Of a DNA stretch of 64,000 bases, positions 1-10,354 are shown piece after piece (the stretch's first letter is position 1; every line of letters begins with the position of its first letter). Location: assembly GCA_018806915.1 (NCBI GenBank), contig JAGKQI010000092.1:162501-226500 (forward strand), in the 5' to 3' direction. The notes under the pieces are model-generated. The model saw only the letters and a list, made by a program, of their open reading frames with translations. It ran no database searches and had not been told where the DNA came from. A program made the translations under genes and the position numbers. The DNA is from Phytophthora colocasiae. Lineage: Eukaryota; Oomycota; Peronosporomycetes; Peronosporales; Peronosporaceae.

Positions 1-405
1 TTTCAAGACGGGTCGGATCGCTCCATTTCGTCAACGTCCCGAACGGCGACAAGTTAAGGCCCGCATCAATCCACACACAACCACACACGCATAGCAAGCT
101 ATCCGCACACGGCGCACACGGAGACACAAACCCACTCAAAAGCACGTTGTAGGCACCTCAGTCCCAACCGCGACGACTCGTCCACCAAGATATAACAGAC
201 AAACGCGGAGCGTAAGCCCTACCTCCTCGGCAGCCATTTCCCGCAGCATACGAACTGACCTTGACGTCCCACCGCAGCACAGGGCACCAGCAAACACTCA
301 CACCACACACACCAGGCGCAGCCAAAAAAGCCACTGCCACAGCACACGCACACGCACGCAAACGCTCGCCAATGAAATATGCCACAGATTATAGACACTG
401 GAAAC
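1..405. other. Low-complexity CA-rich stretch without a gene
   Basis: Positions 60-400 are rich in CACA and CACG runs with no long convincing reading frame. Short open frames here have no recognisable motif. I see no RNA gene or promoter. The stretch ends abruptly where the large-subunit rRNA similarity begins. Confidence 0.4.
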
Positions 406-467
406 GATTCGGTTCCCTTTCAGCAGTTTCAGGTACTCTTTAACTCTCTTTTCAAAGTTCTTTTCAT

Positions 468-501
<34 letters not shown>

Positions 502-640
502 GCACCAATATTTAGCTTTAGATGGAATTTACCACCTACTTTGCGCTGCATTCCCAAACAACGCGACTCAAAGAAAACGGGTCGTACGCACGAGCCACTC
601 AGGGATGAACGGGAGTATCACCGTCCACGTTTGTGCCCAG
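406..640 (-). rRNA. Large-subunit (28S) rRNA fragment, D1 region, degraded
   Basis: Read on the minus strand, 406-570 matches the conserved core upstream of the D2 region of nuclear large-subunit rRNA: the stretch around GCGAACAAGTACCGTGAGGG and the following GATGAAAAGAACTTTGAAAAG is textbook LSU sequence. Beyond about 570 the match becomes weak and is last recognisable near 640. Only a small part of the 28S gene is present and no 5.8S or ITS is seen next to it, so this is a dispersed fragment and not a working rDNA unit. The reading frame that spans it is a shadow. A second rRNA piece (small subunit) lies at 9631-9925 on the same strand. Confidence 0.85.
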
Positions 641-837
641 GGATTAATCCCGCTTACCATCTTCCAAACGACTTAGCGACTGAACTGTCACGGTGGGTTA
701 TTACTCGTAATAGTCAAGTCAAGTCTGATCACAAGAGACTCACTCTGAAGAGCGTGACGGACGACCCAGGTCCTTGGTTATGTCTCAGATCTGACAGAGG
801 ATTTGCACACGACACTTACCTCAAGCATCGAGCTTCT

Positions 838-925
838 CTACAGGAGTGGGGTTTGAACCCACGCCACCTGATAAGCAACAGCCTATCTAAGCGCACGCCC
901 TATAGGCATACTAAAATTGCAGAGC
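838..925 (-). pseudogene. tRNA-Leu-like remnant
   Basis: On the minus strand the 3' half has a good T arm: stem GTGGG/CCCAC around loop TTCAAAC, followed by TCCTGTA as a possible acceptor strand. The bases before the T arm (ending GGTGGC) resemble the long variable arm of leucine tRNAs, and CTTAGAT upstream could be an anticodon loop with anticodon UAG. The anticodon stem does not pair properly and no matching 5' acceptor strand is found, so the gene is degenerate. A serine-type tRNA or a SINE head remain possible. Confidence 0.35.
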
Positions 926-1064
926 AAGCAAAACACCTTTTAAACTTTCACCTCAAATAATTAATAACATTTCAGGTGGAAGAAAAATAATTTGCACGCA
1001 TCGGCGCCAACTGCTATGACAGCAGACGCAATTATCTGTACAAAGGCAGCACTGGAAGCTTTAA

Positions 1065-1929
1065 CCCTTCAAGCGCGAACGATTTTCGCTGCGCCTGTCG
1101 ATCGAATTAACGTGTATTAGAGGGTAAGGTTTACAATAGTAAACCTAACACAATTCTAATCGTGTCCCGTTACAAAGGTCAGTCTCACCCCTAACCCTTC
1201 TTTGGCCTGCCGGTATTATCCTGTATCACACCACTAACAGGTCCGGCAATTACAAGATAAGAACGTTATCGTGTCCAAAGCTGACACAGAGACGTGCTAT
1301 GTTGTGAAAGAGACAAGGACGGTAAAGACAGCTGATTGTCAAGTCATATTCCCATGCTGAAATCAAATGAAAAAAAACTACGGTTAGTCGCTGATACAGC
1401 TGCTGCTAACACATCGTTGATGGCCTACGAGCAATCAACTCGACGTGACTTTGGGGCTGAGTGGGCTGCGCTGTGGGCTTCATCTTCGCTTGCAGACTCG
1501 ACTTCACTGTCTGCAGCAGCCCGCACACGAAGTTTTCTCTTAAGTAATCCTTCCCACAGATGCCACCCTTCTTCTTCTGCCCCGGTCTAATATACGCATG
1601 GTCAACTGAAAGTCCTGTCGGCCTGCTGGACGTCCACCCAGCTTTGGTCAGCTCAGCCCAACGTGCACGGAACGCCATGTGTGCTCTTCACCGTTGATTC
1701 TCGAATGACTAGCTGGACTCGCGTTTTTATGAGAAAAACATCTGAATCTATGCACCAGCTGACCGTTTTTGCGCGGTACACTGATCTGGCCTATCCACAC
1801 CCCTTCCCCTAGATGACTTGAAATCTGTATGCGGCCATACAAAAAGTAAGTACAAGTACCCTTATCGTGTATATACACGATAAGGGTTTTGCGCAAACGT
1901 GTCTAATACAGGCTCTCGCGCTTGAAGGG
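1065..1929. mobile_element. Non-autonomous piggyBac-like element, TTAA target duplication
   Basis: The 865-bp stretch starts CCCTTCAAGCGCGA and ends with its exact inverted copy TCGCGCTTGAAGGG. Both ends are flanked by TTAA (1061-1064 and 1930-1933), the target duplication of piggyBac elements, whose ends start with CCC. No transposase frame is recognisable inside. Upstream and downstream sequence reads in one open frame when the element and one TTAA are removed, so it probably inserted into the LINE, though the upstream LINE part is too weak to be sure. Confidence 0.75.
1858..1887. repeat. Perfect 30-bp palindrome inside the piggyBac-like element
   Basis: ACCCTTATCGTGTAT is followed directly by its reverse complement, with no loop. 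It lies about 40 bp inside the right end of the element and could be a subterminal binding site or simply a cruciform-forming repeat. A smaller hairpin GGTTTAC-AATA-GTAAACC lies near the left end at about 1128-1145. Confidence 0.8.
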
Positions 1930-2585
1930 TTAACGGAAGAACAAAATTCCGTAGACAACAGACCAAGTTTGACTCAGATATTGGATGTGGAGAGACCGGA
2001 ACCAAACACTTCCTCCGTAGACCATACAACGCTGATGTGCGTGTAACGATTCTTGCGGTGACGTTAGATGATGGTACAACCACTGCACAACCGGGTTTGA
2101 TGGCATCGGCACATCGGAAGTATTGGAGAGAAATTTTCCAGAGCCCTTCTCAAGATTTATCACCTAATATCGCTAAACGAAAATTTCAGCCGGTGGAACT
2201 TTTGAAAATTCTGGAGTACACCAAGACCAGGTTAACACCAGAGGACAGGCTATTTGGATTCTCCTCTGACAGCTAATGAGTTGTTCTGGGCAATTCAGTC
2301 TACCGCGAAAGGGAAATCGAGTGGCCTTGAAGGTATCCCAGCCGAATACTACCAAATGTTTCCTCACAAATGGGCCCAGGTGTATGAGCTCATTTACGCT
2401 GCTCAATTCAGCAAAGAAAAAATGACCAAGTTCCAGCGACGGGCATACATCTCTCTACTCTACAAGAAAGGTGACCGAACGCTCCCGGCAAATTATCGAC
2501 CTTTAACTCTGTTGAATCACGACGCAAAATTTTGTCCCAAAACGTACTCTCGTATAGGCTGCGGAATGTTTTGACGAAACTACTA

Positions 2586-3390
2586 CAGACAACGACGGAT
2601 ATATTCGACAGACTAAAATATCCGACAGGTGACAGTGGTACAAACTTCCCGCCATAGTAAATATTGCACGAATTTTAGCGAATCATGAGGGCGAAACAAA
2701 ATATTTTAACCAATAATACAGGACAGCAAAACGATTGGCTTTGAGATAAAACTTCACAATCCTTTTGCTAATTCACTGCATGGCCCGCGTCGAAAGAACC
2801 TTCACTATTAAGCAGAAGAGAGAAGCGCTAGCTTTGGCTGAGCGGGTAGGTGTCACGCGTGCCGGCAAACGGCTGAACATTGTCCGGCCCACCATCTACG
2901 ACTGGAGGAATCAAGGTGAGGACATTTGGAGCTTCAAAGGACACTCGACATCCAAGATGCTGAAAGGTAGGTTTTTTCTGGTGTCTCTGACCTAGTTACC
3001 TTTATGAAAGACGTGCAGCGTGAAGAAGCAGTAAAACAACACATATGCATATCTATTATCGATATGTAATGGGCCCACTAAAAGCTAAGAGCAGAAGCAG
3101 TGGTAGGTGTCGTTTCGCTATGGAAAAACGTATCCGCGCAATTAAGGGATGCGCTTAAAACGGAGACTTTAATTCGTAGCTTCCAGAAAGCTATTCCTTA
3201 GCATCCAGAAATATCAGTTTGAAAATGCACCTTTTTATGGTGTCCCGTGCTTTGATGTGCCATTTATGTGTAAAACAAAATTTATTTGTCCAATCACAAG
3301 TTGTGTCGAATTTGTCTGTCGTCCTTATTAGACCTCCGAATTGTATGGCGGATGGTATTCAGTGATGTCGGATATATCCGTCGTTGTCTG
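2586..3390 (+). mobile_element. pogo/Tigger-like DNA transposon (805 bp), TA target duplication
   Basis: The left end CAGACAACGACGGATATATT and the right end form 25-bp terminal inverted repeats with one mismatch. Each end is bordered by TA (2584-2585 and 3391-3392), the target duplication of the Tc1-mariner-pogo superfamily. The ends start with CAG as in pogo elements. Inside is a short reading frame with a CENP-B-type helix-turn-helix. Removing the element and one TA joins the LINE frame (…NVLTKLL to HPDQFGF…) without a break, so the insertion is young relative to much of the LINE decay around it. Confidence 0.9.
2780..2995 (+). pseudogene. N-terminal helix-turn-helix fragment of a pogo-type transposase
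   Basis: The frame from the ATG at 2780 encodes about 71 residues. The part with FTIKQKREAL, ERVGVTRAGKRLNI and PTIYDWRNQ has the spacing of the CENP-B/pogo DNA-binding helix-turn-helix, which binds transposon ends. No DDE catalytic domain follows: the frame stops at 2995, possibly after a splice donor near 2966. The element is therefore non-autonomous. It may act as a DNA-binding repressor, but nothing in the sequence proves expression. Confidence 0.6.
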
Positions 3391-3862
3391 TACACCCGGA
3401 TCAATTTGGATTCACCCAGGGCTGCACTGATTGAATTCCAAAACCTACAACAACTAGCACGTAATCTCGGCCTCAATGATGCAGGTGCAGTTATGTTCGA
3501 TTTCGCAAAGGCTTTCGACAGTGTACTTTAGCCTGCGCTCGATTTAGTGCTCAAACATTACGGGTTTGGAAAATTCTTTCGGGACGCCACACGTACATTC
3601 TATAAAGGCACTATCGTTACTGTGCTGGTAAACGGTACTGCAAGCGCGTACTTCGAGCTGGAATGTGAGGTCTGCCAGGGAGACCCGCTTTCACCGGCAC
3701 TTTTCGTACTTTTCTTAGAGCCTATGCTGAACTACCTGAGGTGGAAGACTGGACATTTAGGAATTCACCCCCCTTAGTCAAGAAGCCCCCACCACCTTTT
3801 AGCATTTGCGGATGACTGCACTGGGATACTGAAAGACCTGGTGCACACACGGGTTTTCGTCG

Positions 3863-5575
3863 GTGTGCGGATTTTTTTCAAGCAAAAAAGGTTTTTTACC
3901 AAGCAACCCCGTTTCATGGTGACTTTTCAAACAAATCGGATGGTTCGCAAGCAGCTATGCGAACTTAAGGATTTGTGGATTTAGACAAGAAGTTACAAAA
4001 CAGAAAAAGAGAAGTTACAAAACGATCTTCTCCAGGAATACAAGCACAAAAGAGCGGCCCACTACTAAACCAAAAGTGAAGTACACAAGCCTAAATCTGT
4101 GAAGCATGGCAGACAGCTCAGAGTACGACGTAGAATCGGACACCTCTGAAGATGAGCATTGAGTTGAATCTCAAAACGCTCACACCACACGTACAATCCA
4201 GGGGCGTAAGCGGTATGAACTAGTCGGTAGTTTTGCCACCAAGGAGGCTTGTAATGCTCGAATGGAGGAACACAGCGGATCTCGCTACGCTTTTCACTAC
4301 AACTCCAACGGTACGCATACAAAGAGGACGTATTTCAAGTGCAAAAGCCATCCAAATTGCTCCAGTATAATGCGACGTACACGCGAGCGTACAGGAGAGT
4401 ATGTGCTTGATACTACGGGCACTCATAATCGACAAGATATCATTCCTGAGATGGTTATCCATCATGGCATACATAGGTCCATAAAACCTGAAGTAGATAG
4501 TCTGCTCTCAGGTTTGGGGCCCGAGGCCGTTTTGACCAGACTCACGTTAAAATATCAAGATCAACCAGACCGTCTTGCTAAACTGCCGACATCTATCCAG
4601 CTCAAGAACCGAAAGCAGGTGCTGATACGCAAAGCAAATAGGTAAGGTAACAAGGAGGGGGTTTATGCTTTTGAAATCTAACAATTTCCGTTCCTGCGTG
4701 CACAGGAAATCCGGTGGATACTTTTGGTGCAGTAATGGAGTGGGCTGCCCAGAAAAAGTGTGCCGACAGAGAGGCATTCTTCGGCCACTTGGACACATAC
4801 GAAGCAAATTCTGACGGTGTAGACTTTGCAGCGAAGTCGACCGAATTTCAGTGCGAATTGATTGTACTGGAGTCTTTTTGTACTGGTGCACTTGGAGACG
4901 AAGATGGATCACTAGGTGTTGTGATAACTTCCCGCAGATTGTTCCGCAACGTTGCAGCCGCAAAACGAGGCCAAGCTAACACTGGCGTTCTGGCTGTCGT
5001 AGACGGAACTTATAAAATCCACGCAGGGGGTTGGATGCTCATAGACTTGGGAACTTGCAATGTCAGTCATGGTAGACGTGGCTACATACACACTTTTACC
5101 CCGTGGGTTTATTTTTTCGTTCGATCAGAGACTGGACCAGTCTACACTAGGTTATTTGAATGCGTTCAACGCAAAGCTCAAGAGTTTTTCGGTTTGACTC
5201 TGACCGCTGCTTTCGGATCGCTTGACCATTCGAACCCAATTGCGAATGCGTTTTCTGCAGTCTGACCAGAAATTGTGTTGTTGAACTGTTGGCCCCATTT
5301 AATGCGCAAAATTCGAGAGAAAAAGAAGTTACTTCAAGACGCGTCGATATATGAGAATGCTATCAAATCCCAGCTCAAATATCTACACTTAGCTCGAACT
5401 CGGAAACAATTCATTGCGCTAGCGGACCTTTTCACATTGAATTGGAAAGCGTTAGGAGAAGACAGATTCACAAAATGGCTTAAATTCGCTTGGCTTACTT
5501 TTTTGCTTGAAAAACCACTTTGATTTCTGTTTGCTTGCGAACCATCCGGCATTTGCTCGTAACAAATATTTTTCC
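3863..5575 (+). mobile_element. Mutator-like element (MULE) with 9-bp target duplication TTTTCGTCG
   Basis: TTTTCGTCG occurs at 3854-3862 and again at 5576-5584 and brackets the MULE transposase gene. Nine-base duplications are the hallmark of Mutator elements. Taking out 1713 bp plus one copy of the repeat joins the LINE frame from the RT motif C region (FADDCTGILKDL) directly to DSVQYFSRVAG with no frameshift. The element's own ends show only weak inverted similarity (scattered CAAGCAAAAAAG and GGATGGTTCGCAAGCA blocks at both ends in different order), so it looks like a MULE without long terminal inverted repeats. Confidence 0.88.
4106..5523 (+). pseudogene. Mutator-like transposase, inactivated
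   Basis: The frame from the ATG at 4106 starts with an acidic N-terminus and meets a TGA at 4160. It then encodes a WRKY/GCM1- or FLYWCH-type zinc finger (CKSHPNC … GTHNRQ, around 4340-4435). A second frame from about 4706 carries the MULE catalytic part: VVDGTYK with the first catalytic Asp (near 5000) and a region with FGSLDHSNPIANAF (near 5215). Another in-frame TGA at 5263 interrupts it before CWPHLMRKIREKK. A GT…AG stretch at 4642-4705 looks like an intron, but its phases do not match, so an indel is also present. At least two stops make it non-functional. Confidence 0.85.
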
Positions 5576-7431
5576 TTTTCGTCGATAGTGTCCAGTATTT
5601 CTCCAGAGTCGCCGGATTGATGCTGAACACTGACAAAACCATCATTTTCCCATTTCAAAAATGCGACCCAAGTTTACGAGACTCTCTCTTGGACACAGGG
5701 TTCTATGTGGTTCCAGACAACGAGTCGACTAGGTTGCTTCGTGTATCCCAGAGTCCGACTCTACCACAAGCAGCTCCCGCTTCGATACGCACATTCCTAA
5801 AAAGGTTGAGAAATGTCAACTGTGGATATATCGAGGTCGAACATTGCGGGGACGAGCCGTAATTTTACGAACGATTATATTACCCTTGCTTTGGTATACT
5901 GCTGCGGTCACGCCAGTCCCTCCAGGAGTGGAAGACCAAGTTCGGAATATATGCAAGTCTTCCTGTTTAAAGAGTCGATAGCCGCGGATGCGTCTGTTAA
6001 AGGGTACTTTCCAGAGGAATGGCTTTATTGGCATCTTCTAAAGGAGGCTTAGGACTACCAGAAACAAAGTCATTCTGTGATTCACTGCGACTTTGCACAC
6101 TTCGTGATGCAGTGGGGTATGAGTGTACAAATTTCCAACTACCTCGATGGTTTAAACCGGCGGCTGTAATTTTTGACGACTGTCTAGCTGGAAGCGGTAC
6201 GGTGTTTGATAATATGTTCAGATAGCACGCACTTATCCAGCACCTACAAGATGGATACCACTTGGAATATTTTGGTTCGAGACGTTTAAATCTTGGCGAG
6301 TCTTATGTGAAAAAGGATTAGAGGTGGAATCTCTAGACCGTTATCGTCCTGAAATGCCAATCTGGTCAAATTTCCTGTTCACAGTACAAGCTGGAAGAAA
6401 ACCCTTTGAAGGCACATCCATACTGGCGGATCATTTTCGCCATCTAGACTATACTAGACCAAATGACTTTATCGTGCGTCACGGACAAGTGGCTTCAACA
6501 GCGCTGTGCATTGAAATTTTCGCTCAAATTGATTTTGCCAGCCCGAGACTTCGGTCCCTAGCCTCGCTGCTGCTTAAAAAATTACGTAGCTGGAGTTTAT
6601 TACCAGCTTATCTGACTTTTGGTCCATACCTGCTCTCTGACCTTGCGGCGGCAGCACATGCCTGTAAGTTTAAGGGAGGCTGAAAAATCAAGACCTATAT
6701 CGGATACTTCATTCTCTGCCGAAAATTCCGACGCAACCCAACCAGGCTTTGGACATGAGGCGCATCGAATCCATATCGACGTGCCCCAAACTGAGTCGAT
6801 TGACGCAGTTAGTACTGCAGAAACTGGAATTAAATCTTCCACGACGCCCTCCAGAGGCATCACTATTGGTACACTCGTTCTAACCTGTGGATCACCACGC
6901 CTTGGCACGTGCAATGACTTTGCACATCAGGGTTTTGATGGTAAAATTAGTCCGAGGTTTCAGTCCGGGTTGGAATCAAGGAAAAATACCTCTCCCTCGA
7001 CAGGCCACTTTTGCAATAACTACTCGAATACCACCCCCCGTAGCCGGAAGCAACCTCACCAACCTCACCTTTTCAACAACGGCTGTCCACACGATTGTGG
7101 TTTGTGTGCACAAACAGGAATTGACACAACATTGCTGAGAAGAGGACAAGGTAGTGAGCTAAACAAACCAAGTGTCATACTGGGAATGGCTACACTTTGG
7201 AAAATGTTTTTTTAAAACTTTCCTCCTTAGTCAATTGTGACTTAATCTACCTGGAAATTGCCCACTGGATTATCACGACGTCGCTATATTACCTGAAGCC
7301 TTTAGGGGGAACGCGACATTTTACTCCGCTGCCTGTACTCCTCGCCGTGCGGCCGTCTGTTGCTCGGACTCATGCCGGGGGACCAGGTCTTCTTCCGGCT
7401 ACTCCCGTCCTCTACGCATCCCCAGCGCTGG

Positions 7432-9284
7432 TCAGGTCGCTTTTTTGGTACGTTTACGTCGGGACTTCTTCTTCCGGCGGCACCCGATCTGCGTCGTCGC
7501 TTCGTTCAGTGGTGGCTGCGGCGGATCTTCTTCCTCTTCGTCGACGCCGGATGCGCTTACGGCACCAGGACCGCCTGTTACCACACACTTACGCACCCAA
7601 CGAATCTGTTGAGCATACTTGTACTGGTTAAGACGGGTCTTGAGACCCCCCTCGTACACGAAACAACCCTCATCGTCCGTGATCTCCAAGACGAAGCAAT
7701 GACCATTCGGGGAGGCTCGATGGTCCCGACGAAGTATACACCAGGCGCCCCTGCTGCCAACGCCAATCCGATGGGACCCGTACGGCCGGAATCATACTGG
7801 TTCGACTGAACATGAGACTTCCAGCCGTGTTTCACGATAAACTCGATGAACCGTTGGACTTGGTCGGACCTCAAACCCTTCTGCGCTTGGCGGTCGAAAC
7901 CCTCGGTGACCTCGAACCGTCTGATCAGCTCTTTCGACAACACCACCTCGGAGCCCAACAGCTCCATGGCCTTCCCAATCGCTGCATACACGCACGAAAA
8001 GTCCTTGTTCGCTCCCATTGTGATGGCTGTGAGGTCTTGGTCGATGAAATGGGTGAACGGAGGTTTGAGTCCTTCGACAACATCATGTCGCAGTACCGGT
8101 CGACGACGTTCTTCCAATCCGGAGCACCAACTATGTTCTCCTCCGGCTCCCAGGTGTACTCGGTCTCTCCTGGCTCGACATCCTTCCAGCGCACCCGGTA
8201 CTCCCTTCCACCTCCATCCTCCAGGTCCCGGCGTTCGGTGATACACTTGACCTCCCGTACCTCATCGACACGCTCATCCAGCTCCACCTGCTCCTGCAGC
8301 TCGCCTTTCTCAAGGGGAGGGGCGGATCGCTTCCTCGAGTTCTTGGCGGCGCATCCATCCCTTCCAGACTGATCAGTAATCAACGCGACTGCCCGAGTTG
8401 GTGCTGCCCGCTGAGGTCTTGCTTCGGCACCAGCTGCTGCTTCCGCCCGCTGCTCCGCGCTCAGCCGAGGATTCAACTCCATGGCCATCATCAACGATTT
8501 CATCCCCGGAATTTCCTCCTCGTTGATCCCGTTGAGGATCCCATTCGCTCGTCGGGCCGCGCCAGTCGGCCGTGCCGGAGCTGGGGCACATGCAGAAGAC
8601 CCCATCGCCGAAGTATCTTGCACAGAGGAGGTAGAATTCGCTGCCACCGAAGCTTCAACCTGCTCGATACCCTCCTGGTCTCCAGCAGGGCTCCCGTGCT
8701 CCGCGACCGAGTCCATCGCAGCGACCTCAGTTCCAGTTTGTCCTGCCGTCGAAGGCGCTGGGGCGCCAGCTGTCTCCACATCCGAGAGGCGGATGGCATC
8801 AACGTCCATGGCCACAGCTTCCCCATCGTCTGTGGCGCCCGCATCATTCCTCTCACCTTCGTCGTTGCTCCCGCTGCCGCTGCTGACCTCTGGCGAGCTA
8901 ACACCGGTTCCCATGTCGACATCGGCCCCTTCGTCCGGCACCAACTCGCCCAAGCTTGCGATCGCGGCTTCTACACCGTCTTCTTCGTCCGGCTCCTGTT
9001 CGGGCCTCCTCCAAAGAACGACTCTCGCGCAAGACCTGGGAGTTCGCGTCCGCCACCGCTGCCGACATCTCAGCACGTGCCGAGCGGGGCGTTTCTGCAG
9101 CTCCTGCTTCAGGCGCAGGGTTAAGTCTCGGCTCCGCGGCGCGCCCTGCAGCGTCTAAAGACCCCCCGTGGGACTCAGAAGACCCCGCTGGGGTACCAGC
9201 TTCGCCGTGACTCGACCCGCTGCGACTGCGAGTCGCCACTCTCCGCCCCGCAGGCCTCCTCCCCTTCTTCGTCGCGCGAGGCAT
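7432..9284 (-). pseudogene. Chromodomain protein with C-terminal cysteine-peptidase-like region, frameshifted
   Basis: From the ATG at 9284 a basic, NLS-like start (PRATKKGRRPAGRR) leads into a long acidic/Ala-rich stretch. A frame change near 8990 is needed to reach the main frame. A clear chromodomain follows (about 8250-8095: VKCITERRDLEDGG, YRVRWKDVEPGETEYTWEPE). A second frame change near 8080 leads to a region with DFSCVYAAIGKAMELLG. A third near 7715 leads to NGHCFVLEITDDEG. Cys in the first and His in the second have the spacing and surroundings of a papain/OTU-like cysteine peptidase. A Lys/Arg-rich tail ends at 7432. Chromodomain plus peptidase suggests a transposon-encoded accessory protein. 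The frameshifts could be decay or assembly errors. Confidence 0.6.
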
Positions 9285-9299
9285 CGTACTTACCTGGCT

Positions 9300-9505
9300 G
9301 GTTACGGTACTTGGTTCCCTTGCGCCCCACTCGGATAATTCGGAAATGACGGCCTTCGTGGTCCGTCGGCTCCGAATCCGTATACTATATATGTATAGTA
9401 TACACAAAATATACATTGGAAAAGTCCGACACGACTGGAGTTTGAACCCGCAGTGTCCACCGTGGAACTGCCAGACTTTACCACTGCACCAAGCACAAGT
9501 ATTCG
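9300..9505 (-). mobile_element. tRNA-derived SINE-like element
   Basis: Read on the minus strand from 9505, there is an A-box-like TGGTGCAGTGGT followed about 45 bases later by a B-box-like GGTTCAAACTCC, the internal RNA polymerase III promoter of tRNA genes. The head is closest by eye to a glycine tRNA but does not fold into a clean cloverleaf. A non-tRNA body follows toward lower coordinates, including a 22-bp palindromic ATAC/GTAT run near 9379-9400. This is the layout of a SINE. The 3' limit is a guess because no tail or target duplication is seen. Confidence 0.5.
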
Positions 9506-9630
9506 GCCCCCATTCTCTAATTCGTTCTGGTACTTCAACCTGGACATTTTTTGGAACTTCTTCTCGCAACTCAACTATATAGGTTTTACTATACCCCTTA
9601 CTAACTTCAAGTAATAAAACCATTATTAAA

Positions 9631-9925
9631 CCAGACTTGTCCAATTGATCCTCGTTAAGGGATTTAAATTGCTCTCATTCCAATTGCCCGACTCGAAGAA
9701 CCAGAGAATTGTATTTTATTGTCACTACCTCCCTGTGTCAGGATTGGGTAATTTACGCGCCTGCTGCCTTCCTTGGATGTGGTAGCCGTTTCTAAGGCTC
9801 CCTCTCCGGAATCAAACCCTAATTCCCCGTTACCTATTATTGCCATGGTAGGCCCATATCCTACCATCCAAAGCTGATAGGGAAGAAAGTCAATCGATAT
9901 ATCGCGCAAAAGTGCGACCCGCACT
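9631..9925 (-). rRNA. Small-subunit (18S) rRNA fragment, degraded
   Basis: Reverse-complement reading gives the universally conserved 18S stretch from GGGGAATTAGGGTTTGATTC through CTACCACATCCAAGGAAGGC, the AGGCGCGTAAATTACCCAAT segment, and on to AATTTAAATCCCTTAACGAG and GATCAATTGG. The similarity stops at about 9631, just before the GTGCCAGC site expected next, and fades beyond about 9925. So only part of the 5' third of 18S is present. The segment between TGACAATAAA and CAATTGGAATGAG differs from what I expect for oomycetes, which may reflect decay or another source. It is not a working rDNA copy. Confidence 0.9.
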
Positions 9926-10354
9926 GTGTGAAGCTGTGCCTCTACTAAATTTCCATTGGCTACCGTTTCCCAGAACCAGTACTGTGAATGAACACGCATA
10001 GCACTAACTACCTGTCATGCAACAATACAATGTATCACACCAGTAGAAGGCTTGAGATGAGCATGTGCTCAGGTAAACCTATCAAATTTGTAATAGCTGT
10101 GTGTCTGACAGATGTCTAACGAGTTCCGTCTAAAAATCATTTTTTAGACGCTCACCAGCTCCACGCTCGCTTTTTAGGGTTAAACTCGCCAAAAATATAG
10201 TAAATCGATTCGATTGATTTAGCAGATACATGATGCCCATCCAGGATGAATCATCGTAAATCGTAGTCATGGTGATTTGCAGCGGATTTAGCAGAACTAT
10301 ACAATGGGTAATCATTTGATAAAAAAAATTACCTATAAAATCAGCTGCGTTATA
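9926..10354. other. Intergenic, no gene recognised
   Basis: AT-rich sequence with no convincing frame. It contains the left copy of a degenerate direct repeat (about 10071-10140) whose partner is at about 11506-11570, so the stretch may belong to an older element that surrounds the MITE at 10355-10834. Confidence 0.35.

Larger units (their letters stand above)
985..7200 (+). mobile_element. Decayed LINE (non-LTR retrotransposon) hosting three nested DNA transposons
   Basis: Pieces of one reverse-transcriptase polyprotein run left to right on the + strand: a segment before the RT domain (about 1931-2275), RT fingers with an NYRPLTLLN motif (2254-2574), motif A DFAKAFDSV (near 3500), the GDPLSP motif (near 3690), motif C FADD (near 3810), and the post-RT region with KGGLGLP and SLRLCTLRD (6040-6110). 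The coding frame is broken by stops (for example TAG just after motif A) and frameshifts. It is interrupted by separate elements at 1065-1929, 2586-3390 and 3863-5575. Outer ends are approximate: no poly-A tail or target duplication of the LINE itself was found. Past about 6700 the similarity fades. Confidence 0.85.

Noticed and set aside
4642..4705. Intron in the MULE transposase
   Set aside because: GT and AG ends and length fit, but joining at these sites leaves the exons in different frames. Kept only as a remark.
6619..7215. 198-residue + frame after the LINE
   Set aside because: Composition is random-like with scattered LINE-like pieces in other frames; no domain or start context.
8481..9158. 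Long + strand frame opposite the chromodomain gene
   Set aside because: Its Ser/Pro/Ala-rich translation is the mirror of the acidic low-complexity part of the minus-strand gene, and has no domain.
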